Source of the DNA: Eubacterium sp. CAG:786
GTDB lineage: Bacteria; Bacillota; Clostridia; Oscillospirales; Ruminococcaceae
Assembly: GCA_000432175.1 (NCBI GenBank)
Contig: HF989521.1
Span: 24,410-31,985, forward strand
Reading direction: 5' to 3'
Length of the DNA: 7,576 nucleotides
The notes beneath the pieces are model-generated. The model was not told where the DNA came from, did no database searches, and saw only the letters and a program-made list of their open reading frames with translations. A program made the translations under genes and the position numbers. Below, one piece after another: positions 1 through 6,911 of the stretch. The first letter of the stretch is position 1; each line of letters opens with the position of its first letter.

Positions 1-384
1 GGCGCGCTCACAGTCCTCGCTGACTGTATCAGAAACGAAGTCAGAACTTCCACCCCCACACAGAAGGGCGACTGGAAGCCCCTGGTGTTCCTGCTGACTG
101 ACGGCGCGCCCACCGACAATCTCGACGACGGGATAGAAGCGCTCAAGCACGTTTCCACGAGCAACATCATCGCATGCGCAGCCGGCGCAAACGCAAACAC
201 CAATACCCTCAGGAAGATAACCAACAACGTCCTGATGATGAACAACCTCACCGCAGGCGACCTTGCTGCGTTCTTCGCATGGGTTTCCGGCTCTATCAAG
301 GCTTCCTCAAAGAGCATTGACGCAAAGCCCGGAGAGGCTATCCAGCTGCCACCGCCTCCTCAGGGATTTGCGATCGTTCCCTGA
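1..384 (+). CDS. terY: TerY-like VWA domain protein, C-terminal part (5' end outside window)
   Basis: The frame is open from base 1 and ends at TGA 382-384, leaving 127 residues of a protein whose start lies upstream. Residues 27-39 form a hydrophobic beta strand running into TDGAPTD, the late MIDAS metal-site motif of von Willebrand A domains. The alternating strand/helix pattern continues through IIACAAGAN, and the tail carries FFAWVSGSIKASSKS and a proline-rich end (LPPPPQGF), as in TerY-type VWA proteins. VWA domains of this family bind a divalent cation and act as protein-binding scaffolds, probably in the cytoplasm. The PP2C gene begins 10 bp after the stop, so the two are almost certainly co-transcribed; with the kinase further on they form a TerY-P triad. 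An internal GTG at 85 is in frame but lies inside the VWA fold, so it is not the true start. The family call is firm; the exact TerY subgroup is less sure. Confidence 0.85.
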   Translation, partial: GALTVLADCIRNEVRTSTPTQKGDWKPLVFLLTDGAPTDNLDDGIEALKHVSTSNIIACAAGANANTNTLRKITNNVLMMNNLTAGDLAAFFAWVSGSIKASSKSIDAKPGEAIQLPPPPQGFAIVP

Positions 385-385
385 T

Positions 386-391
386 GGGAGG
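386..391 (+). promoter_or_regulatory. Ribosome binding site that sets the PP2C start
   Basis: GGGAGG lies just after the TerY stop and only 3 nt before ATG 395. The spacing is shorter than ideal, but no better site precedes the next in-frame ATG at 413. The tight packing with the TerY stop suggests translational coupling. Confidence 0.55.
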
Positions 392-394
392 ATT

Positions 395-1774
395 ATGGAC
401 AGAGATGAGAATATGCTCCCCGGCATAGACCCGGAGGGGCTTCACAAAGTTACCCAGCCCGTTCATGCGGAACTTTCCGGCAGCGTGCCAGTTAATTCCC
501 CCGAAGCCGAACAGGCAGACGGAGAAGCAGCCCGGCAGCCCGCAGAGGAAGCACCCGCAGCCGAGCCCGAAAAGCCAGCTGAACCAAGGATGTCCGACCG
601 CGAGGTGATGCAGCACACCGCTTCAATGTGGCGCTACCGCACCATAGCAGAGGACGGAACGGAACTCCACACAGAATGCCACTGCAAATACACCCGCACC
701 GAAGCCGGCGATATCATCGGCGCACGCGTGCGCGGAAAGAAACACAAGCACGAGGGCACCAACTGCGACGACTGGTTCGAAACTGCGGAAGCAGACGGCT
801 GCCTTATCGCGGTAGTCGCTGACGGAGCAGGCTCCAAGCAGCTTTCGAGAATCGGCGCGAGGGTCAGCTGCGAGGGCGCGGTGGAATACCTCAGTGCTGC
901 GCTGCCCGAGATGTTCTCAAAGGACGAAACGCTCCGTGAGAAACTTTCAGGCGACATCAGCGGAGATGTGTTCCTGGGCGCATGCGGGCAGTTCGCGGCA
1001 GTTATGCGCACTGCGGCAGAAAAGGCGTTCGACGCGGTGATACAGAAGCTCAAGAGCCTCTACAGCGACGAACACTACATCTCCACCCTTGGCAGAAATC
1101 CCACTCTCGCCGACATGGGGAGCACGTTTCTGGCAGCGGTGGCTATCCCACTGACGATAAGCGGCGAGCGGCAGCGGTTCGTTATTACCCTGCAGATAGG
1201 CGACGGCTGCATCTGCGCGATCGACAGCAGCGAGAGCCACGACAAGTGCTTCCGGCTGCTGGGTGAAGCGGACAGCGGCGCATTCTCCGGTGAAACTGAG
1301 TTCCTCTCAGAAAGAATGGTCTCCGAGGGAATGATAGCGCGCAAGATCCGTATAAGCCGCGGCAGATCAGACATATTAATGCTGATGAGCGACGGCGTTG
1401 CGGACGATTACTTCCCCGCGCAGCCCATGATGAAGCGCCTGATGCTTGACCTGCGGCTCAACGGAATTCTCCCTGTCGGGGGCGATACATCTGAAAAGCG
1501 TGAGCCTGCCCCGCTGAAATTCCCGTCGGTGACGCCGGAACAGCGCCCGGTGGCGATACAGTACGCCAAGCAGCTGATGAAAGACGGCTCCCCGGAAGCG
1601 ATAAACGCGCTCTGGGACGACCGGGATACGCTTGCCCCCTACTCTCTTGAAGCCTGGGGAAGCTCCCTCGGTAACACGCCGGAACAGCGCCTGCAGTGCT
1701 GGCTCGATAATTACAACGAACGCGGAAGCTTCGACGACCGCACCCTCGTTGTGATAAGCCTCGACAATAAGTGA
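395..1774 (+). CDS. PP2C-family serine/threonine protein phosphatase
   Basis: This 459-residue protein is a metal-dependent (PPM/PP2C) phosphatase, expected to remove phosphate from Ser/Thr, most likely opposing the kinase encoded next. Residues 1-66 are a non-catalytic N-terminus with an Ala/Glu/Pro-rich stretch at about 36-64, probably a flexible linker. The catalytic domain then shows the PP2C metal motifs in order: NCDDWF (123-128), ADGAGS (142-147), the MGSTFLAA strand (241-248), IGDG (268-271), MSDGVADD (331-338) and FDDRTLVV (446-453). Asp143, Asp270, Asp333 and Asp447 are the likely metal ligands. There is an insertion of about 100 residues between the SDG and DDRT motifs (about 340-440) that may carry a partner surface. 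No signal peptide or membrane segment is seen, so it should be cytoplasmic. The ATG at 395 is chosen because GGGAGG precedes it; the frame is open further upstream but overlaps terY, and ATG 413 is a weaker alternative. PP2C beside TerY and a kinase fits the TerY-P triad. Confidence 0.9.
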   Translation: MDRDENMLPGIDPEGLHKVTQPVHAELSGSVPVNSPEAEQADGEAARQPAEEAPAAEPEKPAEPRMSDREVMQHTASMWRYRTIAEDGTELHTECHCKYTRTEAGDIIGARVRGKKHKHEGTNCDDWFETAEADGCLIAVVADGAGSKQLSRIGARVSCEGAVEYLSAALPEMFSKDETLREKLSGDISGDVFLGACGQFAAVMRTAAEKAFDAVIQKLKSLYSDEHYISTLGRNPTLADMGSTFLAAVAIPLTISGERQRFVITLQIGDGCICAIDSSESHDKCFRLLGEADSGAFSGETEFLSERMVSEGMIARKIRISRGRSDILMLMSDGVADDYFPAQPMMKRLMLDLRLNGILPVGGDTSEKREPAPLKFPSVTPEQRPVAIQYAKQLMKDGSPEAINALWDDRDTLAPYSLEAWGSSLGNTPEQRLQCWLDNYNERGSFDDRTLVVISLDNK

Positions 1775-1787
1775 TAATTTGCAGCTG

Positions 1788-1824
1788 TTATACATTTTGT
1801 AATTCAAGCTTGTATTACATTTTG
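1788..1824 (+). repeat. Direct repeat TACATTTTG, two copies 25 bp apart
   Basis: TACATTTTG occurs at 1791-1799 and 1816-1824, both inside similar 12-bp stretches (1788-1799 and 1813-1824). The copies flank the centre of a dyad at 1798-1819. A period near two and a half helix turns in an AT-rich intergenic region would suit a regulator binding site, but no regulator is encoded here and the role is a guess. Confidence 0.5.
1798..1819. promoter_or_regulatory. 22-bp near-perfect dyad between the PP2C and kinase genes
   Basis: Ten of the eleven base pairs are symmetric, with outer half-sites TGTAAT (1798-1803) and ATTACA (1814-1819) and a perfect core CAAGCTTG (1805-1812); the only mismatch is T1804/T1813. 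It starts 24 bp after the PP2C stop. It could be an operator for a dimeric regulator. It could also be a weak terminator hairpin for the upstream genes, since TTTT follows at 1820-1823, although the stem is AT-rich and the tract is short. The sequence alone does not separate the two. Confidence 0.5.
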
Positions 1825-1849
1825 AAATATAAAAGCAGTATATTACTTA

Positions 1850-1877
1850 TTGTATATTCGGCGCGATACATCATAAA
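1850..1877 (+). promoter_or_regulatory. Candidate sigma-A-type promoter for the kinase gene
   Basis: TTGTAT (1850-1855) and CATAAA (1872-1877) resemble -35 and -10 boxes with a 16-bp spacer. Each matches four of the six consensus positions, so this is weak. A second possible -10 box, TATAAC, lies at 1945-1950 without a convincing -35. The AT-rich 205-bp gap, long compared with the other gaps here, favours a promoter somewhere in it. Confidence 0.3.
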
Positions 1878-1880
1878 TAT

Positions 1881-1901
1881 GCATATTCCGCATTAATATG
1901 C
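1881..1901. promoter_or_regulatory. Inverted repeat just downstream of the candidate -10 box
   Basis: GCATATT (1881-1887) and AATATGC (1895-1901) are perfect complements around a 7-nt spacer. The related stretches ATATGCATATTC (1877-1888) and ATATGCGATATTC (1896-1908) also form an imperfect direct repeat. The site would overlap the start of transcription from the 1850-1877 promoter candidate, which is where a repressor would bind. The function is inferred only. Confidence 0.35.
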
Positions 1902-1959
1902 GATATTCAGGCACTAACATTACTCAAAGTTAATCAGCTTAAAATATAACGGAAAGTTA

Positions 1960-1983
1960 ATGAAAGGAACGGTGAAAAAGTGA
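1960..1983 (+). other. Possible 7-codon upstream ORF overlapping the kinase start
   Basis: ATG at 1960 begins MKGTVKK and stops at TGA 1981-1983, which overlaps the kinase GTG start (1980-1982) in a GTGA junction. GGAAAG (1951-1956) lies 3 nt upstream of this ATG and could serve as a weak ribosome site. The layout would allow translational coupling. It is short enough to be chance, and AAAGGA inside it (1963-1968) may simply be the kinase ribosome binding site. Confidence 0.15.
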
Positions 1984-3458
1984 ACAGCGGTGAAATAGTG
2001 ACCGCTTCTCTCGAGGGCGGTGGGACGATAGATTTCGTCTATGACGCAAACGCTCCCCGTGGCGGAATGAAACACACCTTTTTCACCCCCGACAAAAAGT
2101 ACGCCGTGCAGTTCTTCAACGACCCGCGCGACGGAATGAACCCCAACGTCCAGGACCGCATACGCACGATAGTCGGGATATACAATCCCACCGTGCCGGA
2201 GGAAAACGGAGGCGCGATAGGAAATTCCCGCAAGACTGCGGAGTACTTCCGCAACCGCTTCTGCTGGCCGGTGGCGATAGTCAGGGCGCCCGAATTCGGG
2301 ATAGTCTGTCCGGCTTACCCGCAGAGGTTCTTTTTTGGAGAGAATGCTTCCACCGCAGGGCTTAACCTGAAGGGAAAGGACAAGAAAAGCAACTGGTTCA
2401 CCGGGCGTATGCGCAAATACATAAGCCCCGGGGAGCTCGGTGATTTCCGCACGATGCTCAGCGCGGCAATATGTCTTTCGCGCAGCGTCCGCAGAATGCA
2501 CCAGGCAGGACTGGCGCACTCCGACCTTTCCTGCAACAACGTCCTGATAGACCCCCAGACGGGAAGCACCGTCGTGATAGACATAGACTCGCTCGTGGTA
2601 CCCGGGAAATACCCCCCGGAAGTGTGCGGCACAAAGGGCTACATCGCCCCGGAAGTCATCGCGACCATGGAATTCGACCCCGGGGACCAGCGGCGCTGCC
2701 TGCCGTGCGTTTCAACCGACCTGCACGCGCTGCCGGTGCTTATTTACGAATACCTGTTCCTGCGACACCCGCTTGCAGGACCTAAAGTATACAGCACGGC
2801 TTCGGCTGAGGAGGACGACTTCCTTGGCATGGGGCCGATGGCTACATTTATTGAAGATCCCAATGACAGGAGCAATCGCCCCCCCGACCTTGACGTGACT
2901 ATACAGTCGCTGTCAAAGGGACTGGAAAAACTCTTCCTGCGCGCGTTCGTTGACGGGCTGCACAATCCCTCCGAGCGACCAATGGCAATGGAGTGGGAAA
3001 GCGAACTGCTGAAAGCCTGGGACAGACTGCGGAGGTGCGAAAACCCCCGCTGCTCAAAGAAGTGGTTCATTCTCAGAGATGAGAATAACCCGATATGCCC
3101 CTTCTGCAAAACACGAGTTACGGACAAGGTCATCAAGCTCACACTGAAGAGCGGGGTGAGGGGCAAAAAAGGCGTGTACAGAGACTGCGGAGAACTGATC
3201 GCATACGACCAGATGCCGCTGTTCGACTGGCACATCTTTTCCAACGTCCATAACGACGAAAAGGCGGGCACTGAAATGCGTGCGTACATCTGCAGGCATA
3301 ACGGTATGTGGCTGCTCGTCAACAATGGCGTCGAGGGAATGACTTCCCCGACGGGAAGGCTTGTCCCCAGGGGACAGGCTATCGAGCTTAAGGACGGAGC
3401 CGTGTTCCGCATGACAGACCGCGAAAACGGGCTGCTGTGCGAGGTGACGGTACATTGA
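1980..3458 (+). CDS. Divergent serine/threonine protein kinase with C-terminal zinc ribbon (TerY-P triad kinase)
   Basis: This 492-residue protein looks like a eukaryotic-type kinase of the Ter-linked group, expected to phosphorylate Ser/Thr on a partner such as the VWA protein and to be opposed by the PP2C. Kinase landmarks: a catalytic-loop motif HSDLSCNNVLID (180-191, Asp182 and Asn187), a metal-site segment VVIDIDSL (198-205) where DFG is normal, GYIAPEV (220-226, the APE motif), and TDLHALPVLIYEYLF (246-260) in place of DxxALGxxLYE. The usual VAIK lysine position reads YAVQFF (41-46), with Gln44 in place of Lys, so ATP binding is unusual. After the kinase domain, Cys353, Cys358, Cys373 and Cys376 form a zinc-ribbon pattern. 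Residues from about 380 to 492 are strand-rich, with a WLLVNN...LKDGAVFRM pattern faintly like FHA domains (inference). No membrane segment is seen. The start is GTG 1980, with AAAGGA 11 nt upstream and an in-frame stop at 1947-1949. The Ca2+-ATPase follows after 23 bp. Confidence 0.85.
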   Translation: MNSGEIVTASLEGGGTIDFVYDANAPRGGMKHTFFTPDKKYAVQFFNDPRDGMNPNVQDRIRTIVGIYNPTVPEENGGAIGNSRKTAEYFRNRFCWPVAIVRAPEFGIVCPAYPQRFFFGENASTAGLNLKGKDKKSNWFTGRMRKYISPGELGDFRTMLSAAICLSRSVRRMHQAGLAHSDLSCNNVLIDPQTGSTVVIDIDSLVVPGKYPPEVCGTKGYIAPEVIATMEFDPGDQRRCLPCVSTDLHALPVLIYEYLFLRHPLAGPKVYSTASAEEDDFLGMGPMATFIEDPNDRSNRPPDLDVTIQSLSKGLEKLFLRAFVDGLHNPSERPMAMEWESELLKAWDRLRRCENPRCSKKWFILRDENNPICPFCKTRVTDKVIKLTLKSGVRGKKGVYRDCGELIAYDQMPLFDWHIFSNVHNDEKAGTEMRAYICRHNGMWLLVNNGVEGMTSPTGRLVPRGQAIELKDGAVFRMTDRENGLLCEVTVH

Positions 3459-3481
3459 GTCCGCTCGAGAGAGGAAATGGT

Positions 3482-6217
3482 ATGAAGCAATTTGGTTTAA
3501 CAGACAGTCAGGCTGAGGAATCCCGAAAGAAATACGGCGACAACAGCATGACAGAACAGGCGTCCGAAAGCTTCTGGGATAAGCTCAAGGGCAATCTTGG
3601 CGACCCGATGATAAAGATACTCATCGTGGCTCTGCTGATAAACGTCGTGCTGGCAATTCTCGGCGGCGTGGGCATAATCAAGGAAGGCGCCCCGGAATGG
3701 TACGAACCGATAGGAATTTTCATCGCCATCGCACTGGCAACACTGGTTTCCACATTCTCTGAATACAGAAACGAGAATGCGTTCCAGAAGCTGCAGGAAG
3801 AGGCTTCGCGCATTATGTGCAAGGTCTACCGTAACGGAGTTATCGCCGAGGTAGCAATAAACGACATCGTTGTCGGCGACGCGATCCTGTTGCAGTCCGG
3901 CGATAAGATACCGGCAGACGGTATCCTCATCGACGGCGACATCAAGGTTGACCAGTCCGTGCTCAACGGCGAGAGCCGCGAGGCAAAGAAGACAGCTACC
4001 CCCGAGGGCTGGACTGATACCGACGAGAGCCTGAACTTCGATAACGAGCACAAGGTTTTCCGCGGAAGCGTCGTATGTTCCGGTAATGCGGTGATGGAAG
4101 TCACCGTTGTCGGCGACAAATCCGTTTATGGCAAGATCGCAAGCGAACTCCAGGTAGAAGACGACCGCGAAACTCCCCTTAAGCTGAAACTCGGCAAGCT
4201 GGCTGACGGCATAAGCAAGTTCGGCTACATCGGCGGTATCGCCATCGCAGTGGCAATGCTCGTCAAGACCCTGTTCATGGGCGCTGGCGGCATTGAGGGC
4301 TTCCTGTTCGCCGAGGGCGTATTCCAGTGGGCTGCGCTGCTTGAGGCTGTTATCCAGTCCGTTATGCTGGCGGTAATCATCATCGTTATGGCTGTCCCCG
4401 AGGGACTTCCGCTGATGATAGCGATAGTTTCCGCTCAGAACATGGGCAAGATGCTGAAGGACAACGTCCTTGTAAGAAAAGTAGCAGGTATCGAGACCGC
4501 CGGCTCCCTGAATATCCTGTTCTCCGATAAGACCGGCACCATCACCAAGGGTAAACTCGAGGCAGTCACATTTATAAACGGCGCGCTGCATGAGTCCAAG
4601 ACCTTTGACGAGGTGGGCGGAAAACTCAGGGACATCCTGTCGCTTTCCATTCACAAGAACACCCTGTCCATTATCTCCGGCGAGGGCAAGGACATGAAGG
4701 TCATCGGCGGTAATGCCACCGAGCGCGCTATCCTGGGCTTTGCTGCAGGTTCCACATGCACTGCGAATGTAAAGGCAGTGGGCAATATCCCGTTCAACTC
4801 CACGAACAAGTATTCCGCTACCCAGGTCACCGGCGACTACGACCTGTCCCTTATCAAGGGCGCGCCTGAGAAGATACTCCAGCGCTGCTCCCACTACTGG
4901 GACGAGAACGGCGAAAAGCAGCCGTTCAACATGACTGAACTCAACAGGCAGATAGACGAACTCGCAGGGCGCGCTATCCGCGTGCTTGCCATCGCAACCA
5001 GCGAGGACGCACTCGGCGAGGAAGCGCTCCCCGACAGCAACAACTGGACTCTGGTGGGCGTTGTGGGAATACGCGACGAGGTACGTCCGGAGTCCGTAAC
5101 TGCCATCGCGGAAGTTAAGGGCGCAGGCGTGCAGGTAGTCATGATAACCGGCGACCGCAAGGAGACCGCAGTGGCTATCGCCAAGGACGCGGGACTTCTC
5201 GAAAAGGACACCGACGTTGTCCTGACCTCCGACGAGCTTGCAAAGCTCTCTGACGACGAGATAAAGAAGATGCTCCCGAATATCCGCGTTATCGCAAGAG
5301 CGCTCCCCAGCGACAAGAGCCGACTGGTGCGCCTTGCCCAGGAGCTTGACCTTGTAGCCGGAATGACCGGCGACGGCGTAAACGACTCCCCTGCCCTCAA
5401 GAAAGCGGACGTTGGCTTCGCAATGGGCGGCGGTACGGAAGTTGCAAAGGAAGCCAGCGATATCGTTATCCTGGACGACAACTTCAACTCCATCGACAAG
5501 GCTATCCTGTACGGACGTACTATCTTCAACTCCATCAGGAAGTTCATCGTATTCCAGCTGACTATCAACGTTTCCGCGGTGCTGATAAGCTTCATCTGCC
5601 CGCTCGTAGGACTTGACAACCCGCTCTCCGTTATCCAGATACTCTGGGTCAACCTCGTAATGGATACCCTTGCGGCGCTTGCATTCGGCGGCGAGCCGGC
5701 TCTCCACCGCTTCATGACGGAAAAGCCAAAGCGCAGGAATGAGCACATCATCAGCAAGAACATGATGAGCCAGATAATCACCGGCGCTGCATGGACATTC
5801 ATTCTTTCCCTCGCTATGCTGGTACTCGGCAGCTTCGCCGCCGACCCGAACGTTCCCGGCGTAAGCTTCCTGGAAAGCTGGGGCTTCCTGCGTGAGAACG
5901 CCATCGAGGGCGAAACTCACATGTTCCTGCACACGGCTTACTTCGCATTCTTCATCTTCATCGCGGTGTTCAATGCATTCAACGCAAGAACCGACCGCGT
6001 GAACCTGTTCGATAATCTCGGCAAAAACAAGGGCTTCCTTACGGTATTCGGCATAATCGCAGTGGTACAGATACTCATGACATACCTCGGCGGCGCTATC
6101 CTCAGCGGATACGGTCTGAATGTAACCGAATGGCTCATGGTCCTGGTAATGGCGATCTCCATCATACCGATAGACCTCATCAGAAAAGCGATAATGAACG
6201 CAGTTTCCAAAAAGTAA
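3482..6217 (+). CDS. PMCA-type (P2B-like) calcium-transporting P-type ATPase
   Basis: This 911-residue inner-membrane pump should use ATP to move Ca2+ out of the cytoplasm. All P-type landmarks are present: actuator motif LNGES (161-165), M4 motif PEGLP (306-310), phosphorylated Asp349 in DKTGTIT, nucleotide-site KGAPE (459-463), TGD (556-558) and hinge GDGVNDSPALK (630-640). Membrane segments fall near 42-64, 74-92, 246-266, 285-315, 686-708, 713-735, 763-785, 815-835, 850-872 and 882-900, the usual ten. Ca2+ site II ligands are conserved (Glu307, Asn724, Asp728). The M5 position equal to SERCA Glu771 is Ala699, in NVSA (696-699), so there is probably one Ca2+ site, as in PMCA pumps. The usual TGES threonine is Asn162. 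There is no long C-terminal calmodulin-type extension. The start is ATG 3482, with GAGAGGA (3469-3475) 6 nt upstream; the frame extends back to 3437 but would overlap the kinase end. The 23-bp spacing indicates co-transcription with the kinase, and its place beside Ca2+-binding TerD suggests shared Ca2+ handling. Confidence 0.95.
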   Translation: MKQFGLTDSQAEESRKKYGDNSMTEQASESFWDKLKGNLGDPMIKILIVALLINVVLAILGGVGIIKEGAPEWYEPIGIFIAIALATLVSTFSEYRNENAFQKLQEEASRIMCKVYRNGVIAEVAINDIVVGDAILLQSGDKIPADGILIDGDIKVDQSVLNGESREAKKTATPEGWTDTDESLNFDNEHKVFRGSVVCSGNAVMEVTVVGDKSVYGKIASELQVEDDRETPLKLKLGKLADGISKFGYIGGIAIAVAMLVKTLFMGAGGIEGFLFAEGVFQWAALLEAVIQSVMLAVIIIVMAVPEGLPLMIAIVSAQNMGKMLKDNVLVRKVAGIETAGSLNILFSDKTGTITKGKLEAVTFINGALHESKTFDEVGGKLRDILSLSIHKNTLSIISGEGKDMKVIGGNATERAILGFAAGSTCTANVKAVGNIPFNSTNKYSATQVTGDYDLSLIKGAPEKILQRCSHYWDENGEKQPFNMTELNRQIDELAGRAIRVLAIATSEDALGEEALPDSNNWTLVGVVGIRDEVRPESVTAIAEVKGAGVQVVMITGDRKETAVAIAKDAGLLEKDTDVVLTSDELAKLSDDEIKKMLPNIRVIARALPSDKSRLVRLAQELDLVAGMTGDGVNDSPALKKADVGFAMGGGTEVAKEASDIVILDDNFNSIDKAILYGRTIFNSIRKFIVFQLTINVSAVLISFICPLVGLDNPLSVIQILWVNLVMDTLAALAFGGEPALHRFMTEKPKRRNEHIISKNMMSQIITGAAWTFILSLAMLVLGSFAADPNVPGVSFLESWGFLRENAIEGETHMFLHTAYFAFFIFIAVFNAFNARTDRVNLFDNLGKNKGFLTVFGIIAVVQILMTYLGGAILSGYGLNVTEWLMVLVMAISIIPIDLIRKAIMNAVSKK

Positions 6218-6226
6218 ATCACACCC

Positions 6227-6255
6227 GGCTCGCGCTGTGTCATTCAGCGTGAGCC
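6227..6255 (+). promoter_or_regulatory. Strong hairpin between the ATPase and terD
   Basis: GGCTCGCGCTG (6227-6237) pairs with CAGCGTGAGCC (6245-6255) over 11 bp with one G-U pair and a 7-nt loop. CCC (6224-6226) can add pairing to GGG (6258-6260) across a 2-nt bulge. The stem is GC-rich like a terminator, but no T-run follows directly; TTCATTTT comes about 14 nt later. It may be a partial terminator, an mRNA-stability or processing element that lets terD be expressed at a different level, or both. A weak TATAGT at 6265-6270 lacks a matching -35 box. Confidence 0.5.
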
Positions 6256-6277
6256 ATGGGCACATATAGTTCATTTT

Positions 6278-6284
6278 AAGGAGG
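6278..6284 (+). promoter_or_regulatory. Consensus ribosome binding site of terD
   Basis: AAGGAGG is a full match to the 16S anti-Shine-Dalgarno and lies 8 nt before ATG 6293. It is the strongest site in the window, which fits high TerD expression. Confidence 0.85.
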
Positions 6285-6292
6285 AAAACAAA

Positions 6293-6877
6293 ATGGCAGT
6301 AAATCTTTCCAAGGGTCAGCGCGTAAGTCTTGACAAGTCCGTTACTATGGCAAGAATAGGACTCGGCTGGGACACAAACAAGTACGACGGCGGCAATGAT
6401 TTCGACCTCGACGCAAGCGTATTCCTTCTGGGAGCAAACGGCAAGGTGCTCCGCGACGAGGACTTTGTATTCTATAACAACCTCAACGGCAGAAACGGCG
6501 CAGTAGTCCATACCGGCGACAACCGCACCGGCGAGGGCGACGGCGACGACGAAGCCATCATCATCGATTTCACAAAGATTCCTCCGGAGATCGACAAAAT
6601 CGCAGTAACAGTTACTATTTTCGACGCTCAGCAGCGCAACCAGAACTTCGGTCAGGTATCCAACGCTTACGTAAGAGTTGTAAAGATCGACAACCCCGAC
6701 GACGTAAACGGCGAGGAAGTTATCCACTTCGACCTTATGGAGGAATTCTCTATCGAAACAGCGCTGGTAGTATGCGAGATCTACCGCTACAACGGCGACT
6801 GGAAGTTCAACGCAGTTGCAGCCGGCTACCAGGGCGGTCTTGAAGCCCTCTGCCGCGCTTACGGCGTTAACGTGTAA
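6293..6877 (+). CDS. terD: TerD family Ca2+-binding stress protein
   Basis: The 194-residue product matches the full length of TerD/TerE/TerZ proteins. It opens with the family start (VNLSKGQRVSLDK, 3-15) and carries GLGWD (23-27), the acidic NDFDLDAS (35-42), FYNNLNG (60-66), an acidic GEGDGDDE stretch (80-87), and the conserved C-terminus GDWKFNAVAAGYQGGLEAL (168-186). TerD proteins bind Ca2+ through these acidic loops and belong to tellurite, colicin and phage stress systems, where they are cytoplasmic or membrane-associated; the biochemical act is still unclear. ATG 6293 is set by AAGGAGG 8 nt upstream. Codon choice leans to GTA, ACA and AAG more than in the PP2C and kinase genes, which with the strong ribosome site suggests abundant expression (inference). 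It sits 75 bp after the Ca2+-ATPase and 34 bp before the next gene. TerD cannot be told from TerE by eye; the symbol is the family name. Confidence 0.95.
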   Translation: MAVNLSKGQRVSLDKSVTMARIGLGWDTNKYDGGNDFDLDASVFLLGANGKVLRDEDFVFYNNLNGRNGAVVHTGDNRTGEGDGDDEAIIIDFTKIPPEIDKIAVTVTIFDAQQRNQNFGQVSNAYVRVVKIDNPDDVNGEEVIHFDLMEEFSIETALVVCEIYRYNGDWKFNAVAAGYQGGLEALCRAYGVNV

Positions 6878-6895
6878 TCCAATATCAGCATTTCC

Positions 6896-6904
6896 AGGGG
6901 GGGG
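6896..6904 (+). promoter_or_regulatory. G-tract ribosome binding site that sets a TTG start
   Basis: A followed by eight G (run at 6897-6904) lies 7 nt before TTG 6912. It is the only plausible ribosome site for the last gene, since the next in-frame ATG (7017) falls inside the conserved-looking fold. The homopolymer could slip and alter the spacing to the start. Confidence 0.45.
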
Positions 6905-6911
6905 CAGCGGC

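Noticed and set aside
263..394. Upstream extension of the PP2C gene by 44 codons
   Set aside because: It would overlap terY by more than 100 bp and has no ribosome site, whereas ATG 395 has GGGAGG just before it.
1775..1979. A tRNA, small RNA or CRISPR repeat in the AT-rich gap
   Set aside because: No cloverleaf, no regular repeat-spacer units and no strong GC stem were found; only the dyads and the one direct repeat stand out.
3437..3481. Upstream extension of the Ca2+-ATPase by 15 codons from GTG
   Set aside because: It overlaps the kinase end and lacks a ribosome site; ATG 3482 has GAGAGGA at good spacing.
2744..3490. A 248-codon minus-strand open frame opposite the kinase
   Set aside because: It is low-complexity and Ser/Leu-rich with no motif, fully covered by the zinc ribbon and tail of the kinase on the + strand.
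4894..5904. A 336-codon minus-strand open frame
   Set aside because: It lies fully inside the Ca2+-ATPase, is Ser/Arg/Thr-rich without domain pattern, and is an antisense shadow.
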